From positions 1,250,001-1,314,000 of the forward strand of contig JAJFZO010000256.1 of assembly GCA_021397835.1 (NCBI GenBank): 64,000 nucleotides of DNA, written 5' to 3'. A program made the translations under genes and the position numbers. The notes beneath the pieces were generated by a model that was not told where the DNA came from, made no database searches, and saw nothing but the letters and a program-made list of their open reading frames with translations. Positions 1-12,125 of the stretch are shown here, piece after piece; the stretch's first letter is position 1; each line of letters starts with the position of its first letter. This DNA is from Moringa oleifera. Lineage: Eukaryota; Streptophyta; Magnoliopsida; Brassicales; Moringaceae.

Positions 1-37
1 ATACCAAATATATTGGAAAAGAGGGAAGTGACTTAGC

Positions 38-3000
38 TCAGACTTTTCCTCCATACTGGAAATTTAGTTTGTAATCATGTTGCAGAGTCGCCAGATTGTT
101 TCTGCAAGGACCCTCTGCAAAAACAATGACGCGAGAACAAAGATTAAGCTGAAGAAAGACAGCCACGTTTAGAGTTACAGTTTGAAATATGAGTCCAGTT
201 GAGATTGCTTACCACCAAATACAGTATGGAGATATTGAAGATCATCTGCTGAGCAAGCATCGATCAGAGCATATACACCAGGTTTCAGAGCTTCATCTAT
301 TTCCCTGAAATTTTTTAAGTGGAAAAGGTTTCGTTATTACTTACAAAAGGTCTAGCAGTCTAATTTGAACATAACATACTCCATAAAGATAAGATGATAT
401 ACAACCACCTTCTGATGCCCATTTTAAGGGGACCGTATCCTGAGTAAACCCATATGTAAGTGGATAAGAACTTGAAGCAGTGCCGACCAAAGACGTCCTT
501 TTGCTGCCTTAACTGTAAGATAATTGTGCAGGACAAACAGGTGAGGAATGGCAATTCGTTTAAAGGAATGTATCATATGATACTGCATGATCAACAAAAG
601 CCACATGGAAAAGTGCAAGCACTTACCATGCAGCAAGGAACCAGAAGGAAAGAGCAATTATATCAAAGTAAAATAGGCTTGCTTTATACATTTGTTCAAT
701 CGGCAGAGGAGACACAACCTTTACAAGTTTTGTGTACAAAATAGGTGACATAAAAGGTTTCCTCAAGATTGGCACAGAGCCACTAAGATTCATGCACTAA
801 ACATCTCAGTCCACGAAGTGGCTAAACTTCACTAGCCATAAACATGCAACATCATCAACTTTAGCCCCATATGCATTTGTGTTTAATATCTCGCATGGAA
901 GGAAAACAACTAAGCTTTGGTCTAGAAAAGCTCCAAAGAAGACTTGAAATGCTGGGTTTCATAATGGCTGAGGTTGATGAATAGCTGGAGCATTCTGTGT
1001 TTGTCCTAGCTGGAGGAAGCATAGTTATCTCTAAACAAAACTAATTCCTAAAACACTCCAAGAATACAGTCCTGTTTATTTATTCCTTTGAAGAATGGGC
1101 CAGATCTGAAAGAAAGTTGAGCATTTTCAATGTATATTCTATGTTCAAAACGACATCACAAACCTCTTCATAAATCCTTCGAAGGAAACAAGCACATTTA
1201 ACTCCCTCTTCTAGTTCCCACGAAAAGCAGCCTTTTCTTAAAACTGAATCATCATCCACAGTCTCCAAAGAATGAAGAAGAGCAGAAACAGATTCTTCAA
1301 GTACTGCGAGGCACTGCTCAGATTCACTAGAAATTACAAAAGCAGTCAGTATGTTAATATATAATACCTGCTGCAAGAAGAAAAAGAACAAGAACTTAAA
1401 CCCCTCTATGTCCACATGAGGATGGATTTAAGAATTACAAACTAGATTAGTCTGGGAATCATTTGATTTAGGCTTTGCATAAAGATAAAGACTCAACAAA
1501 GTCAAAGTTTGTGCAATTTATCAATAAATAAAAATTTTTGCAACATCATTCAACATACCATATCAAGATGCTAGCACCAATTTGGGTTAACACAGACCTT
1601 TTCAAATTCTTTAAGTCATTCTTTAATAATCATAAACAAAGTATTATAAATTTATACTAAATACAGTTAGTACCAAGGGGGTGGCACCCATTTACAAGTG
1701 TAGTCATTTAGATGGTTATTTTAGACAGTTCACTGCATCTTCTCTTTTAGTTCTATGTCATCTCATTTGTTTTTGTTGTGCTGATAATCAATAAGCTAAC
1801 TGCTAAACCTATGCCATATGATAACTGAAGAGGCAAATGATACCTCTTGTGATGCTTCAGAACAGTATATAGTAATCGGCAGCAAGCAGCAAATAGGGTT
1901 ATTGAGAATTGCCGATCCACCACAAGATAATTCATGCTTGTTACATGGCCATGTTGTTGGTTGTCTGAGAACATTGAAGTATTATAAGCTATTGAAGCTC
2001 CAGAGGTTATCAGCTGATGCAGGTCACAAAAAATTGCTGCTGGGATGTGTATAGACTGCCCTATGTGCCAGGAATCCATTTGAAAAAGAACATGTTTTCC
2101 AGAAACTCTTGTCAGTACCTCAATGCACATGAGAATAACTGATCCGGGATCTGGATAATCACCACCTTTGTTGCTGACTGATTCTGTATAGAAAATTGAT
2201 GGACTCTGTAAATGCAGAATAACGTTGAATAGAGCAGCAACTAAGCTTTGAATGTGTCTTTTAACAACATTTAAACGTTTTCGACCTGCAAAACAAGTTC
2301 AACATCAGAATGACAACGAGAGCACGCACTCAATGGGCATAGAAAGCCTGAAGTGAGAATTTCACTTCAGCACTTTCATATGCAAGGAGATAAAAAATTT
2401 AGGATGAAGAAGCACTAGAAGTGGCATTCGGCATTGCTTCATAATTTCTTAGTAACAAGCTACATGTCCGTTAAAACATCCTCAACAAATACTATATATA
2501 AATATGACATGAAGCAAAGCATGCAACAAGCTTTATCCAAGATGACCATATATGTGTTTGTATAATTACCTGAAACATATTCTAGAATCAGATCCAAGCA
2601 GTCAATGCCAGCTCCAACAGTTGAAGAAACCTTGCCACCATCTGCATTTCCAGTTTTTATTCCGTAGACTGTTGTGCAGCCTTCCCATACTCCCACAAGT
2701 GCTCTCTCTATAGCCTGTATTGCAGACAACAGATGCAACTCTGATGACTTCTCTACAAACACTTTGAATGACATCCTCAGCCTTGTTTTGAATTCATCCA
2801 AACAATAAGGCCCATAAGAAAGAGATGGTTCAGATAAACCAATATCACCATGAAACATCTTATTACTTGACTCTGTCTCATGAGAGGCTAAAGTAGCTCT
2901 TTTTCCCTGTAAAGATATGCACTTTCCTATAGCCCTTAAGTGCAACTCTATTAGTTCAGAGTACACATTTCTTGTCAAGGTATGAGAAGTTAAAGGAAAA

Positions 3001-6000
3001 TGACTCCCTAACTCTTCCAGATACTTCAGGACTCCATCTAACCAAACAAAAGAAAATGGTTCTGGCGCCTCAACCATGTCCACTAAACCTGACAACAAGA
3101 CTTGTGAAATGCCAACAACAATAGACACCAAGCTTGACGACAAGGGAGTACCATTCATATATAAATTGAACCTCAAAGTAGCAGAAGAAACAATTAATAG
3201 CTGCCTGAGTGAATATGCTGCCTCAGGGTGGTCACCTTTTAGCAAAGAGTGCATAAAATGCTTATTCAAACATTGAAGCTCACCTAACTCAACCTCAGTC
3301 ATGACATTGACTGAAGAGTCTATATCTTCAAGCAGAGAACTATTTCTAGTTGCGCCATCATCAAGGTTAGATGATGCTGTGGCAGCCCTAACAGCCCCCA
3401 AATTCTGACTCTGTACATCACCTGAATCCCTGCTGCACTCAAAATCCTTTTGGGAACTTTTTTCATTACTTAGACCTCGAGACCGTCCATCATCCTCAAC
3501 AAACAACAATTGTAAGAAAACACTAACAAAATCTGAAAACACGTCCATACAGATGTTAAGTTTGGAGAGAGGTTCACATGTCCATCTAAACGTCTTTTGC
3601 ACATTTTTTTTGGGATCAATCTGATTCATTGCAGATGATAGTCCCCACAAAAACCCACCCAAGCAAGAAAGTATAGAAGATAATTTATTCAAACTTACAA
3701 CATTAACTCCTCTAGCATTGTCATTACGGAAAGCATCCTTCAAAGTAATTTGTAAGCATTGCATCTGTTCCTTCAGACTCTCAGCAGCAAGAAGCACATT
3801 TCTACAATCCTCAATTCCTTTGGAGGAATCTGAACATAGATCATATTCGTTGGAAGTCTTTTGTTCACCGGAAAAGCTAGGGCTATGTTGTTCTTTAGAA
3901 GGCTCCTTAGCTGCTATAAACAAGTGAAGTGCTCGACTAAATTGATATTTGCTTATTGTTAGGAAAACATATGACGTGTTATCCATCAATGAAAAGATCA
4001 TATGTCTAGATTCAGTTATAGAGTCTTCTAATAGAGCCCCTTGAAGCCCAACGACTGTATACACTGACTTGAAAAGCCATAAGACCAAAGATGAACCCTC
4101 AGGCACAATTGGAAGAAGTGATGACAGAATATCTCCTGTTATCTCTTCACAAGAAGCCATAATTACACATTTCAAGGTCCTCCTGCAAGAGACAAATAAT
4201 CTGAAGAGCTCGTGCTGTTGATGTGAGGATAACGTAGCTTGACATCTTAATAAACTGTCAATTACAACCCTGAAATAAAGAGGATTCATATGGACAAGGA
4301 CTCAGAAAAATTTACCCAAGTATGTTAAAGCACCAGCAGAAACTTTTAAATGAAAGCAAACTAAGCATGGTGTAACATATCGAAACAAACCACTGTTCTA
4401 TAATATCTCATAATATATACTTTGCTAAAATACAAAAGTTAAGTAATACTCATCTCAAGCATGAACTTAGCCTGAAACATGGCAAAAGCATCAAAATATG
4501 ACCATCAATGGGCAGAACAACGGACAAATAATGGATAAGATATTGTTTTCCAGATTCTTTCCCCTTTTTACTTCCACCAATTGCAAGACTTTCCCCTCCA
4601 ATGATTACATCCATATTTAGCCTAATATTTCCCAGTGGCTCCCAAACATCATTTGGCAAATACAATCTAATTGTTAGAATTGGACTTTGTTATTTTTTTA
4701 GCAGAAACAAGAAACAGTATATTATTTATGAAGCACCAAGGGGTGCAACCATATGGTTAGCCTAAGAAGTTAGCACTTCTATGATGTCAATTACATTTTC
4801 CACATTTACAAATAAACTCCCAAATCCCAGGATTTTAAAATAGTAATCCAGGACTCTCTACATACTTCTATTGATGTGTCAATATTTTCAAAAGCCCTCT
4901 TGCTTCTCTCATGCCAGATACTCCAAAAAATACTTGTAGACTTTTGTTGTTTTCTCAGAGAAATGCCTTCTTGTCAAAGTAAAAGTTCTGTTCATGGTTT
5001 CAGTATCTTTGTTGGGTAGCTACCATTTTCAGATTTGATTTGTAAGCTATCCAATTTTCTGTACATAGTATGCTTTTTTCATTTAGATCTGAAAAATAAT
5101 GAACTACTTTACATAGGATGCGTACAAGATATATCGAGTTTACCTTTCAAGGTTGAGGATATGAGTTGCTATAATCCGGAATGATTTCAAATTCAGATAC
5201 CCTTTTGGCATCCTACATAAAAGGTTGAGCAAATTCTGACAAGCGGTAAACTTCATTCTGGTTAGTCCTGAGGCACCTTGCTCCTTGCAAATCTCTGTAG
5301 GCAGCTGACTAGATGAAAGAGAATGTGATTTTTTCACTGAATCATGAGCAACCTGTTTTCTGCCTGAGACAACCACTGATAGCTTGTTGAGTGCACTTAA
5401 CACCTCTGGCCAATTAGGTGATGAACTGAAATTGATGTCCTCTGTTGAAAAATCATCAAACAATTGCAACACTGATTCTTCTAATATATGACAGAACCTT
5501 GATGCCAAATTCCTGCGAACAAACTAGTAACGGAGACACCGTAAATGTCATGCTATGCAATAACATAAAGAGAGAAAGCTTGTGCAGAAAATGCACAAGC
5601 CCACGCACAGAATATGCACCTAATCATGCATGATAAGCATGCTTGTCTTGCATGCAAAACACACCTTGTGTGTGTATGCATGTGAGAGAGAGAGAGAGAG
5701 GGAGAGAGAGAAAGCTTTACAATTTAAATATGATCTTACTTTATGTTCATATAAAATTGAATCACATAGCAGTTCTGACGAGATTTGATGCACGGTTATT
5801 TTCTTCTTACGAGTTTCACCCATCTTGTGATTTCCAACCATATAAGAGCTGCTTGATACACAAGGAATAGAAGTACGTAATAAAAGGGAGAGGAACTTCT
5901 TCAACTTCTTAGTAGCAGCATGAGAGCACCAAATATCAATGTTCTGGCAAAGAATCCACCAAAGTGCAACAGGCAGCAGCTTCTTGTTAATAGTAGAAAC

Positions 6001-9000
6001 AACCAAATCCCATTTATCACTAGCATCTAGAAAATGGGCAGTTGGATGGCAATTGCTGGAGACAGGCAGTTGATCATCAACCACTAATGACAGGTACCCT
6101 ATCATGAAATCAGTGAGATATTCTGCCTCTTGCTTCAAACCTAAGATGTGCCTTTGCAACTTTCTGCTTCGTTTTCTAGACTTTGACAAGCCATCAGCAT
6201 CAAACAATTTAGCTTGGACCAGATTATCATTACTCTGCAACAAATACTCCAAAGTATTTATGTGCCTATTCAAGTCAACAAGCCTCTGAAGAGCCATTGT
6301 GTGCAATACATAAACAAGTGGGTAACAATATGAAATTTTATCCCTTAAATAGATGTCCGAAATGGATTTTATGATGTCAAAAAGGGAAGCTGAAGGCTGG
6401 CCAATCCAAGAAAAGTAGCCATCATCAGTCCAATCAGTCTTGTCCATCCAATCCTTCCCCGAGCATGCAGAAAAAGGATCGCCCATTACCGCTGACATCT
6501 TTTTTGATGAATCTGGAGGCATAAGGCCAATTATTTGCCTGCATAAACCTCTGCAGGATATGTATAAACGAAAGAGGAACACAATAATCCACTGAGTTGA
6601 CACTACATATTCCTTATCTTTATTGTCTGCCATCATGTCATCAAAATTTCTTCCTGTAACAGAAAAAAGGAACTCTTTGACACGATCTGACTGTGGTGCA
6701 ACCAGAGAACTCATAGAAGGACAAATTACAGTCATCAGATCATTTATAGCCAGACCAAGAAGATTACTGTTCCCTGTTGTGACAGTCAATGAATCAAGCA
6801 CTACTGCATAAATTTCAGATAAACCTCTTCCCAGAACTTCTGCTTGCAATTCGAATCTAAGCATGCTACTTCTTACATTCAGTTCATTAACCCCTTCTCC
6901 ATCAGCCGCTAAGCAAGAAACTTTCATCCATTCCATGGATTCTGACATATCCATCATCAACTGCCGAATACATCCACTTGCTTGCCCTTCCGGTATAGAT
7001 TTAATGGCTTTATGAATTGCAAGTTTAAGTTCCTGAGAGACTAGTAGTGCTTCAACTGATTTTGCAATTTGTTCATGAGGTAAAGAAGTCGTGCAGGACA
7101 AAAATCTGGTATGTGTCACCTCTCCATCAGCATCATGTGATGTCATAAGCCTCACCGCTTTGCAGAGTGCAAATATAGTATTATTCACCTACATCATTTA
7201 AGAAGTATAAGAATAGGCCCTAAAGACCAGTTAATACAAGACAAGCATCAGTCAACCAAACGTGTAAGGACGGAAAGACAAAGAAGGCAAAAGGGAAGAA
7301 GAGGATGGAAGATGAAAAAGAGTCAGACAGTATTTATAGAACAGACCGTCCATTGTCCCCACCCCATTCAACAAAGTTGCCATTGCTAATAACTCGTTGT
7401 TGAGAAATTTACTGGAGTTACCATAAACCAAATCACAACACTAATAATAAGAAATAAAGTAAGGTAGTTAGCAGTCACATAATATCCAATTAGAAATTAT
7501 TCAACTAACCTGCCGTAGTTCGCTATAGAGATAAACCAGCTGGCATCCAGTGCCTAAAATATCGGAAGTTAATATGCTCTGACCAAGTGCATCTACAGAA
7601 GAATGACCAATGGCCAAGTAAGAAAGAACCATAAGCCATAAGCCAACTAAATCATTCCCAATAACTTCATATTCAATATCCAACAGATACCCTACAGCAA
7701 CAAGTAGTTCCTTGGCTGATAAAGTAAACATCTCCTGTGCTCTATTATCCAAATTAAGTTGTGCCAACTGAAGTAAACGACACCCAACTGATACTTTCAT
7801 ATCATAAACCTTCCTTAGGAAATTAAGACAAGCTCCATTTGAAATATCCTCTGTTTTTACATATATTTTTTCACGCATGAGACTGGAAAGCAACTTATTA
7901 CTACATTTAAGTGTGCAGTGAATATCTGACAACACCCCTATCTCCAGTTCATCCAGAATATAGCCATTCATCTCTAGCAAAAGGGGTTCCATAAGCTGCA
8001 CAAAAAAATCAAAAAGTGATTTTCGTGTCTCTCCACTCAGATTACTTGAGCAGTAACTCTTTTCTGGAAGGGTGCTACAACCACTAGATGTATTTCTAGA
8101 AATATGACTTGATAAATCATTGTCCATTTGCTTTGAACATCCTGGTTTAGCAATTATCTTGCCACCTTCATATTGAACTAGAGCTCCTTTTTGCTTTCTC
8201 ACTCGATCAACAAGCAAGTGGAATATTTCTCCTATGCTAGTCAACACCATTTCTTTCTTTGCAGCCATAATGCTTTCGAGTTTATCAAACAAATGCCTAT
8301 GATAACTTTTAAGGACCATTTTTATGTCTTCTGATTTTCCATCTTGGGAGGAAACATACTTTCCTGTACAGTGTAAACCCAAAAATCCATCAATATGGGC
8401 TGGCTGAAACAACCCATTAGATAAGACTTCTTGAACCAACTTTATCAAGTTTCTTGTCCAGCCAGGAGCACTTTCATTGACCTCAAGATGCAAAACACCT
8501 AACAGATGCAACAGAGGATCAAGAAGTTTATCCACAAAATCACGAAATCCATTCTTCCGAGTTGGGTGGACCCTCAAAAACTTGGCAAAGGGCTCAAGAA
8601 CTAAGCAAGAAAACTTAAGGACAAAAGCAGCCACATCATGACCCTCAAGGTTCTGGGCATAAATATTGTGTACAAGCTCAAGTACCTCACCAATGGTCGA
8701 AATCCATAAGTCTAGATTTTCATTCATCAACCCACCTCGAGATGAGAATAACAGTGCCACGCAATCAAGCACCAAACCATATGTTTCAAACCCTTCATCA
8801 GTAAAAAATGATTCTTTCAAGCATAAAGACTTGTTGTGCAGTAAAGATAACAGGTTTCTTGAAATAAAACCAATAGCCCGTAAAAGATTCCTTGATAAAT
8901 TCAGAGAAACATGCAACTTCAAGGATTCCTCCAAGCAGAACTTGAAAATGTCCCAGCATCTAAAATCCAAACATGCTTCAAATACTCTAGACTGATTTCT

Positions 9001-9959
9001 TCCTGCTTCAACTTTAACTTTCTGATCCCTAGAAATCAACAGCGATTGGACCCAATCACTAAGAAAAGCAATTAATCGTGATATCTTGACAGTCTCATAA
9101 TCTTCATCCAAACTATTCCCTCCTCTCATCAATGCCTTCACGAAATGAAATGCTAGTTCCACCTTCCTGCATTCACATTCCCTAGTTAGCAAAGTAAAAA
9201 ACAAAGCAGAAGATTATACTCATGAGCAATAGAAGTGGAGAGGAGAGAGATAAAGAGAGAAAGCGTCTAGCTTTTGACAGTGAGGTCTCTATTCCAGCAG
9301 GAAAGCATGTAGTTCTAGTTCTCTCCAAAATACGAACAAAGAAATAGCTCAGTATTTTGCCATTAATCAGCAATACAAGCTGCTCTTTCTAAATTGGCCT
9401 ATAATGAGTGGCAGGAACTCTAAATACAAAAGTCAATTGTCCTACTGGCTTCATTGAGTGTTTCCTCTCTTCCCAAATGACAAACCTTATCATCATAAAA
9501 CCACATTAAGCTTTTGTTTGCTCTATTCCTGCCCATTTGTCTCCATAACCAAACAAGCAGTAACCTAAGTGAGGGACTACAAAGTCGGTCTCTTTCTAAT
9601 TCAGGAAGTAATTTTCAATTGTTCATTCTAGTAACCATGATTCTTGAACTTCTTCAGAAAACAAACAGACAGACCCAACATGAAGAACCATGTAAAGAAT
9701 AGAAGATTACGAACTTTTCAATATCTACTTCCTTGTTCTGTAGTAATAGAATCAGCTGAAGGTTCCTCCATGGGCGCTCTTCTTCCAGCTGTGCATTCCT
9801 CTCTCTGTGTTCCAATCTTTCGATTCCTTCAACTTCTCTCCGTTCCTCCTTTTTCTCCGACGAATCCACACGGCGCGTTTTAGAAGGCCTTTGCTTCTCG
9901 TTCGGGCTTGTAAGCTTCCTCTTTTTCTTCTTCGCTGATTTCACTGATACATCAGTCAT
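38..9959 (-). CDS. Urb2/Npa2-family nucleolar pre-rRNA processing protein
   Basis: Large helical-repeat protein related to yeast Urb2 and plant homologues (Arabidopsis At4g30150 from memory), which act in the nucleolus in 60S pre-ribosome maturation. Ten exons read on the minus strand: 9959-9715, 9166-7510, 7188-5740, 5523-5144, 4269-2570, 2285-1844, 1326-1164, 512-409, 304-213, 114-38. They sum to 6309 nt, giving 2102 residues plus TGA; the family is about 2000. The start is the ATG at 9959; an in-frame TTG further upstream was ignored. The N-terminus is a Lys/Arg/Glu-rich, nuclear-localisation-like stretch (residues 5-45), then a long leucine-rich helical body. The conserved Urb2 C-terminal domain lies in exons 6-10, with HIPAAIF, FAACCRLL, EEGVKCACFLRRIYEE and the terminal YKLNFQYGGKV. 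The exon 3/4 junction uses the TAG at 5524-5526; the nearer CAG would break frame. Intron 4 carries a LINE remnant. Identification is strong; exact biochemical role is inferred from the family. Confidence 0.93.
4692..4960 (-). mobile_element. 5'-truncated LINE 3' end in Urb2 intron 4
   Basis: The + strand shows a T-run (a poly(A) tail on the minus strand) followed by AGCAGAAAC and then about 250 bases alignable by eye with 26415-26680 in another gene. The minus-strand translation contains a degenerate IWxERxxRAxxNI-type stretch, as in the zinc-binding tail region of plant LINE/reverse-transcriptase-like proteins. It has the same orientation as the host gene and lies inside the 874-bp intron 4. 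Boundaries are approximate; no target-site duplication was established. Confidence 0.6.
5684..5719. repeat. (GA)n microsatellite
   Basis: An almost pure GA run, with a GG interruption near 5701, inside intron 3 of the Urb2-family gene. On the transcribed strand it is a CU-rich tract near the 5' end of the intron. Confidence 0.9.
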
Positions 9960-10036
9960 TGTTGGATGCTTCAGTGTCAAGAAGCTCCTTCTTCTGGTAA
10001 ACTCCGGGAATGGTTCTGCAAGCTCCTTCCGCCCAG

Positions 10037-10045
10037 TAGGGTTTT
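10037..10045 (-). promoter_or_regulatory. telo-box upstream of the Urb2-family gene
   Basis: On the minus strand this reads AAAACCCTA, about 80 bp upstream of the Urb2-family ATG. Telo-boxes near the transcription start are a known feature of plant ribosomal-protein and ribosome-biogenesis genes, so the site fits the gene it precedes. Use as a regulatory element is inferred. Confidence 0.55.
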
Positions 10046-11113
10046 ACCTGGGGAAGAATGCCGCAATAAAACGGGGCGTTTTAATAGGGTCCCTACTCTA
10101 CACACTTTTTTTTTTTTTATAATTAAGATGCTCTGTACGTGTTAAGTTTTTCAATAAAATAATTAAAAGTAATTTTTATAATTTAATTTTATGGATGTAA
10201 AAATTTAAAAAATTAATTAATTATTTAATTAAATTATTATATATATATAATTCAACATAATTTAAATTAAAAAATTGATGTCTTTTTTCCTTAAAAAAAA
10301 AAAGAAGTTCTTGATCAAACCTAATGAAGGGAAAAAAAAAAAAGATCTTTATTAATAATCAAGCCTGTTTATGACGCAAGCTCTCATCTTTAACCAAATT
10401 GAAACTAGAATTTTTTTCCTCTTTAATGGGGCAAAAGTTCTGAACACCATTTAAGCATGTAAGTCAGATGGAGTCAATTTTTTAATAGGTTTAACCCATA
10501 GAGCCAACAGAGCCATGGTTCTTCTTGACCCCTTTTACTAGTGACTTCAAAGATTACATCTATATAACGTTCGTTGAAATCCCACAAGCATTTGAAGTAA
10601 AGCCATTGATCCTCAGTTTATTGTAATCAGTTTAACATATGTATTTAAGTCCATGCATTGCAAGAAAACTGAAACTTATAGAATACGAGCTTCAATCCAA
10701 TTATCTAGGAAACAAAACATAAATATCTATGTACAAGGTTTTGCTTTTTTTGGGACCAATTTGATTTCTGTCTTGTGTTTCTCTTAGCTTTATTGCGAAG
10801 AAGCGAAGGTTCTTTAAGTTTTGATTCTGTCTTGCTAGGGATGGGCAGCTGTTGTTATTGTTATACAGGCTTTTAACATGCCAAAGAGGTGCGTGACTCT
10901 TTGGACCTAGTGGCCGCACACGTGCACAAACAGACATTTCTTTCTCTCTCAATCTCTGCAAAGATCCCATCTGTTAGTATCAGCACTGTTCTCCCTGGCT
11001 CAAGTCTCAAAAGCATCAGCCCCGTGCAGTGATTCACTCGAAATATCACTCTCACCTTCCTCTCTCTCTCGCCCCCTTTGAGACCGATCAGGTCACAGTC
11101 AATCATCGTCCTC

Positions 11114-11119
11114 CACGTG
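11114..11119. promoter_or_regulatory. G-box (CACGTG) upstream of the invertase gene
   Basis: A palindromic CACGTG in the context CTCCACGTGGACC, roughly 150-200 bp before the presumed invertase transcription start. G-boxes bind bZIP and bHLH factors in light, ABA and sugar responses. Function here is inferred from sequence only. Confidence 0.4.
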
Positions 11120-11326
11120 GACCCCACTATCTCCCGGTGCCCTTAGGATACATGCACAAACGTCAAACTTAAGGCCAGCTACTTGCTTACCTTTAGCACC
11201 GTTGTTTCGTGGGTCGCCGTGTTTTAAGTAGTAGTCCACTGGGCATATAGCGGTATCGAAGCGAAGATCTGTATATACCCGCTATCCTGTAGTATCGTTG
11301 GTATTGCTCTTGTATCAGAATTTGAG

Positions 11327-12070
11327 GTTAGTTTTCTGATTTTAGTTTGTTAAATCTGATATTGTGATTAGCTGAGCAACTGATGCGATGTGTGAAGTGA
11401 TGCATTTCATGTATTATAAACTTCTTTTTTGAATTTCTTTTCTCCCTTTTCTAGGTTTCTGTTTGTTTGGATCTTGAGTTACTCTTCTTGTTTGTTTCAT
11501 CCTACGGCATCTTAACAGACTGTGTGATGAAGTGAATTTTGAGTAAATTGACGACGCTTGTGTTTTGTTTCATGAAATTTCACCATATATTACTAAGCTC
11601 TCTGTTGGATTGATGGGAAATTGATAAATAAAATGAATCTTTTGAATCTCATGTCTTTTTCATTGGTTCAAAAACTTGAGAAGACCCTCTTCAATCTAAA
11701 GAGTGATAGGTTTTGGCTGGTTCATTGAAGATTCAAGTAATTCTTGGAAGTGGAAATATTGAATCCCATCTTGTGCAAATTCAAGCATTCTAGACTTTGT
11801 TTAGTGTCTTATCAATTGAAGCATACATACCCTTTATATCTCTTGTTTTTCCCCAATCTTTTCCTTTCTTTCTTAAGGTGTTGGAGGGCTTTTGATCTGT
11901 TTCTATACCAGGCAGCAACAGGGTTTGCTGATCAATTTTATTGAGCTGCCTATACTATGCGGTGTTATTACTTAGTTAAATTTTAGCTTCTGAACTGATA
12001 AATGAGTAGGATTACTGTTGGTTTTTGCTTTTATATGATGAATAACTAGATTGAATGCATTGAATTGCAG
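11327..12070 (+). other. 5' UTR intron of the invertase gene
   Basis: A good donor (GAG|GTTAGT) at 11327 and acceptor (TTGCAG) ending at 12070 bracket a T-rich stretch without a conserved coding frame. A leader exon of about 55 bases (12071-12125) then precedes the ATG. A leader intron is inferred from these signals; transcript evidence is lacking. Confidence 0.6.
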
Positions 12071-12125
12071 GTGGTAGGAAACAGCAATAGTTGGGTTACT
12101 TTGTCAATATTTGGTATTCTAAAAA

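Larger units (their letters stand above)
9960..11280. other. divergent intergenic region, Urb2 / invertase
   Basis: The shared upstream region of two genes transcribed away from each other. Near 9960-10080 is the GC-richer Urb2 leader side with the telo-box. The stretch 10100-10300 is very AT-rich and holds poly-T and poly-A runs. The part 10860-11280 is GC-richer, carries a CACGTG core at 11114-11119 and several CT runs, and leads into the invertase 5' UTR. I see no gene in it; the small open frames at 10700-11127 lack family features. Confidence 0.75.

Noticed and set aside
1660..1760. Possible third LINE tail in Urb2 intron 6 (ACCAAGGGGGTGGCACCC)
   Set aside because: Only a short resemblance to the other two copies; not enough to call by eye.
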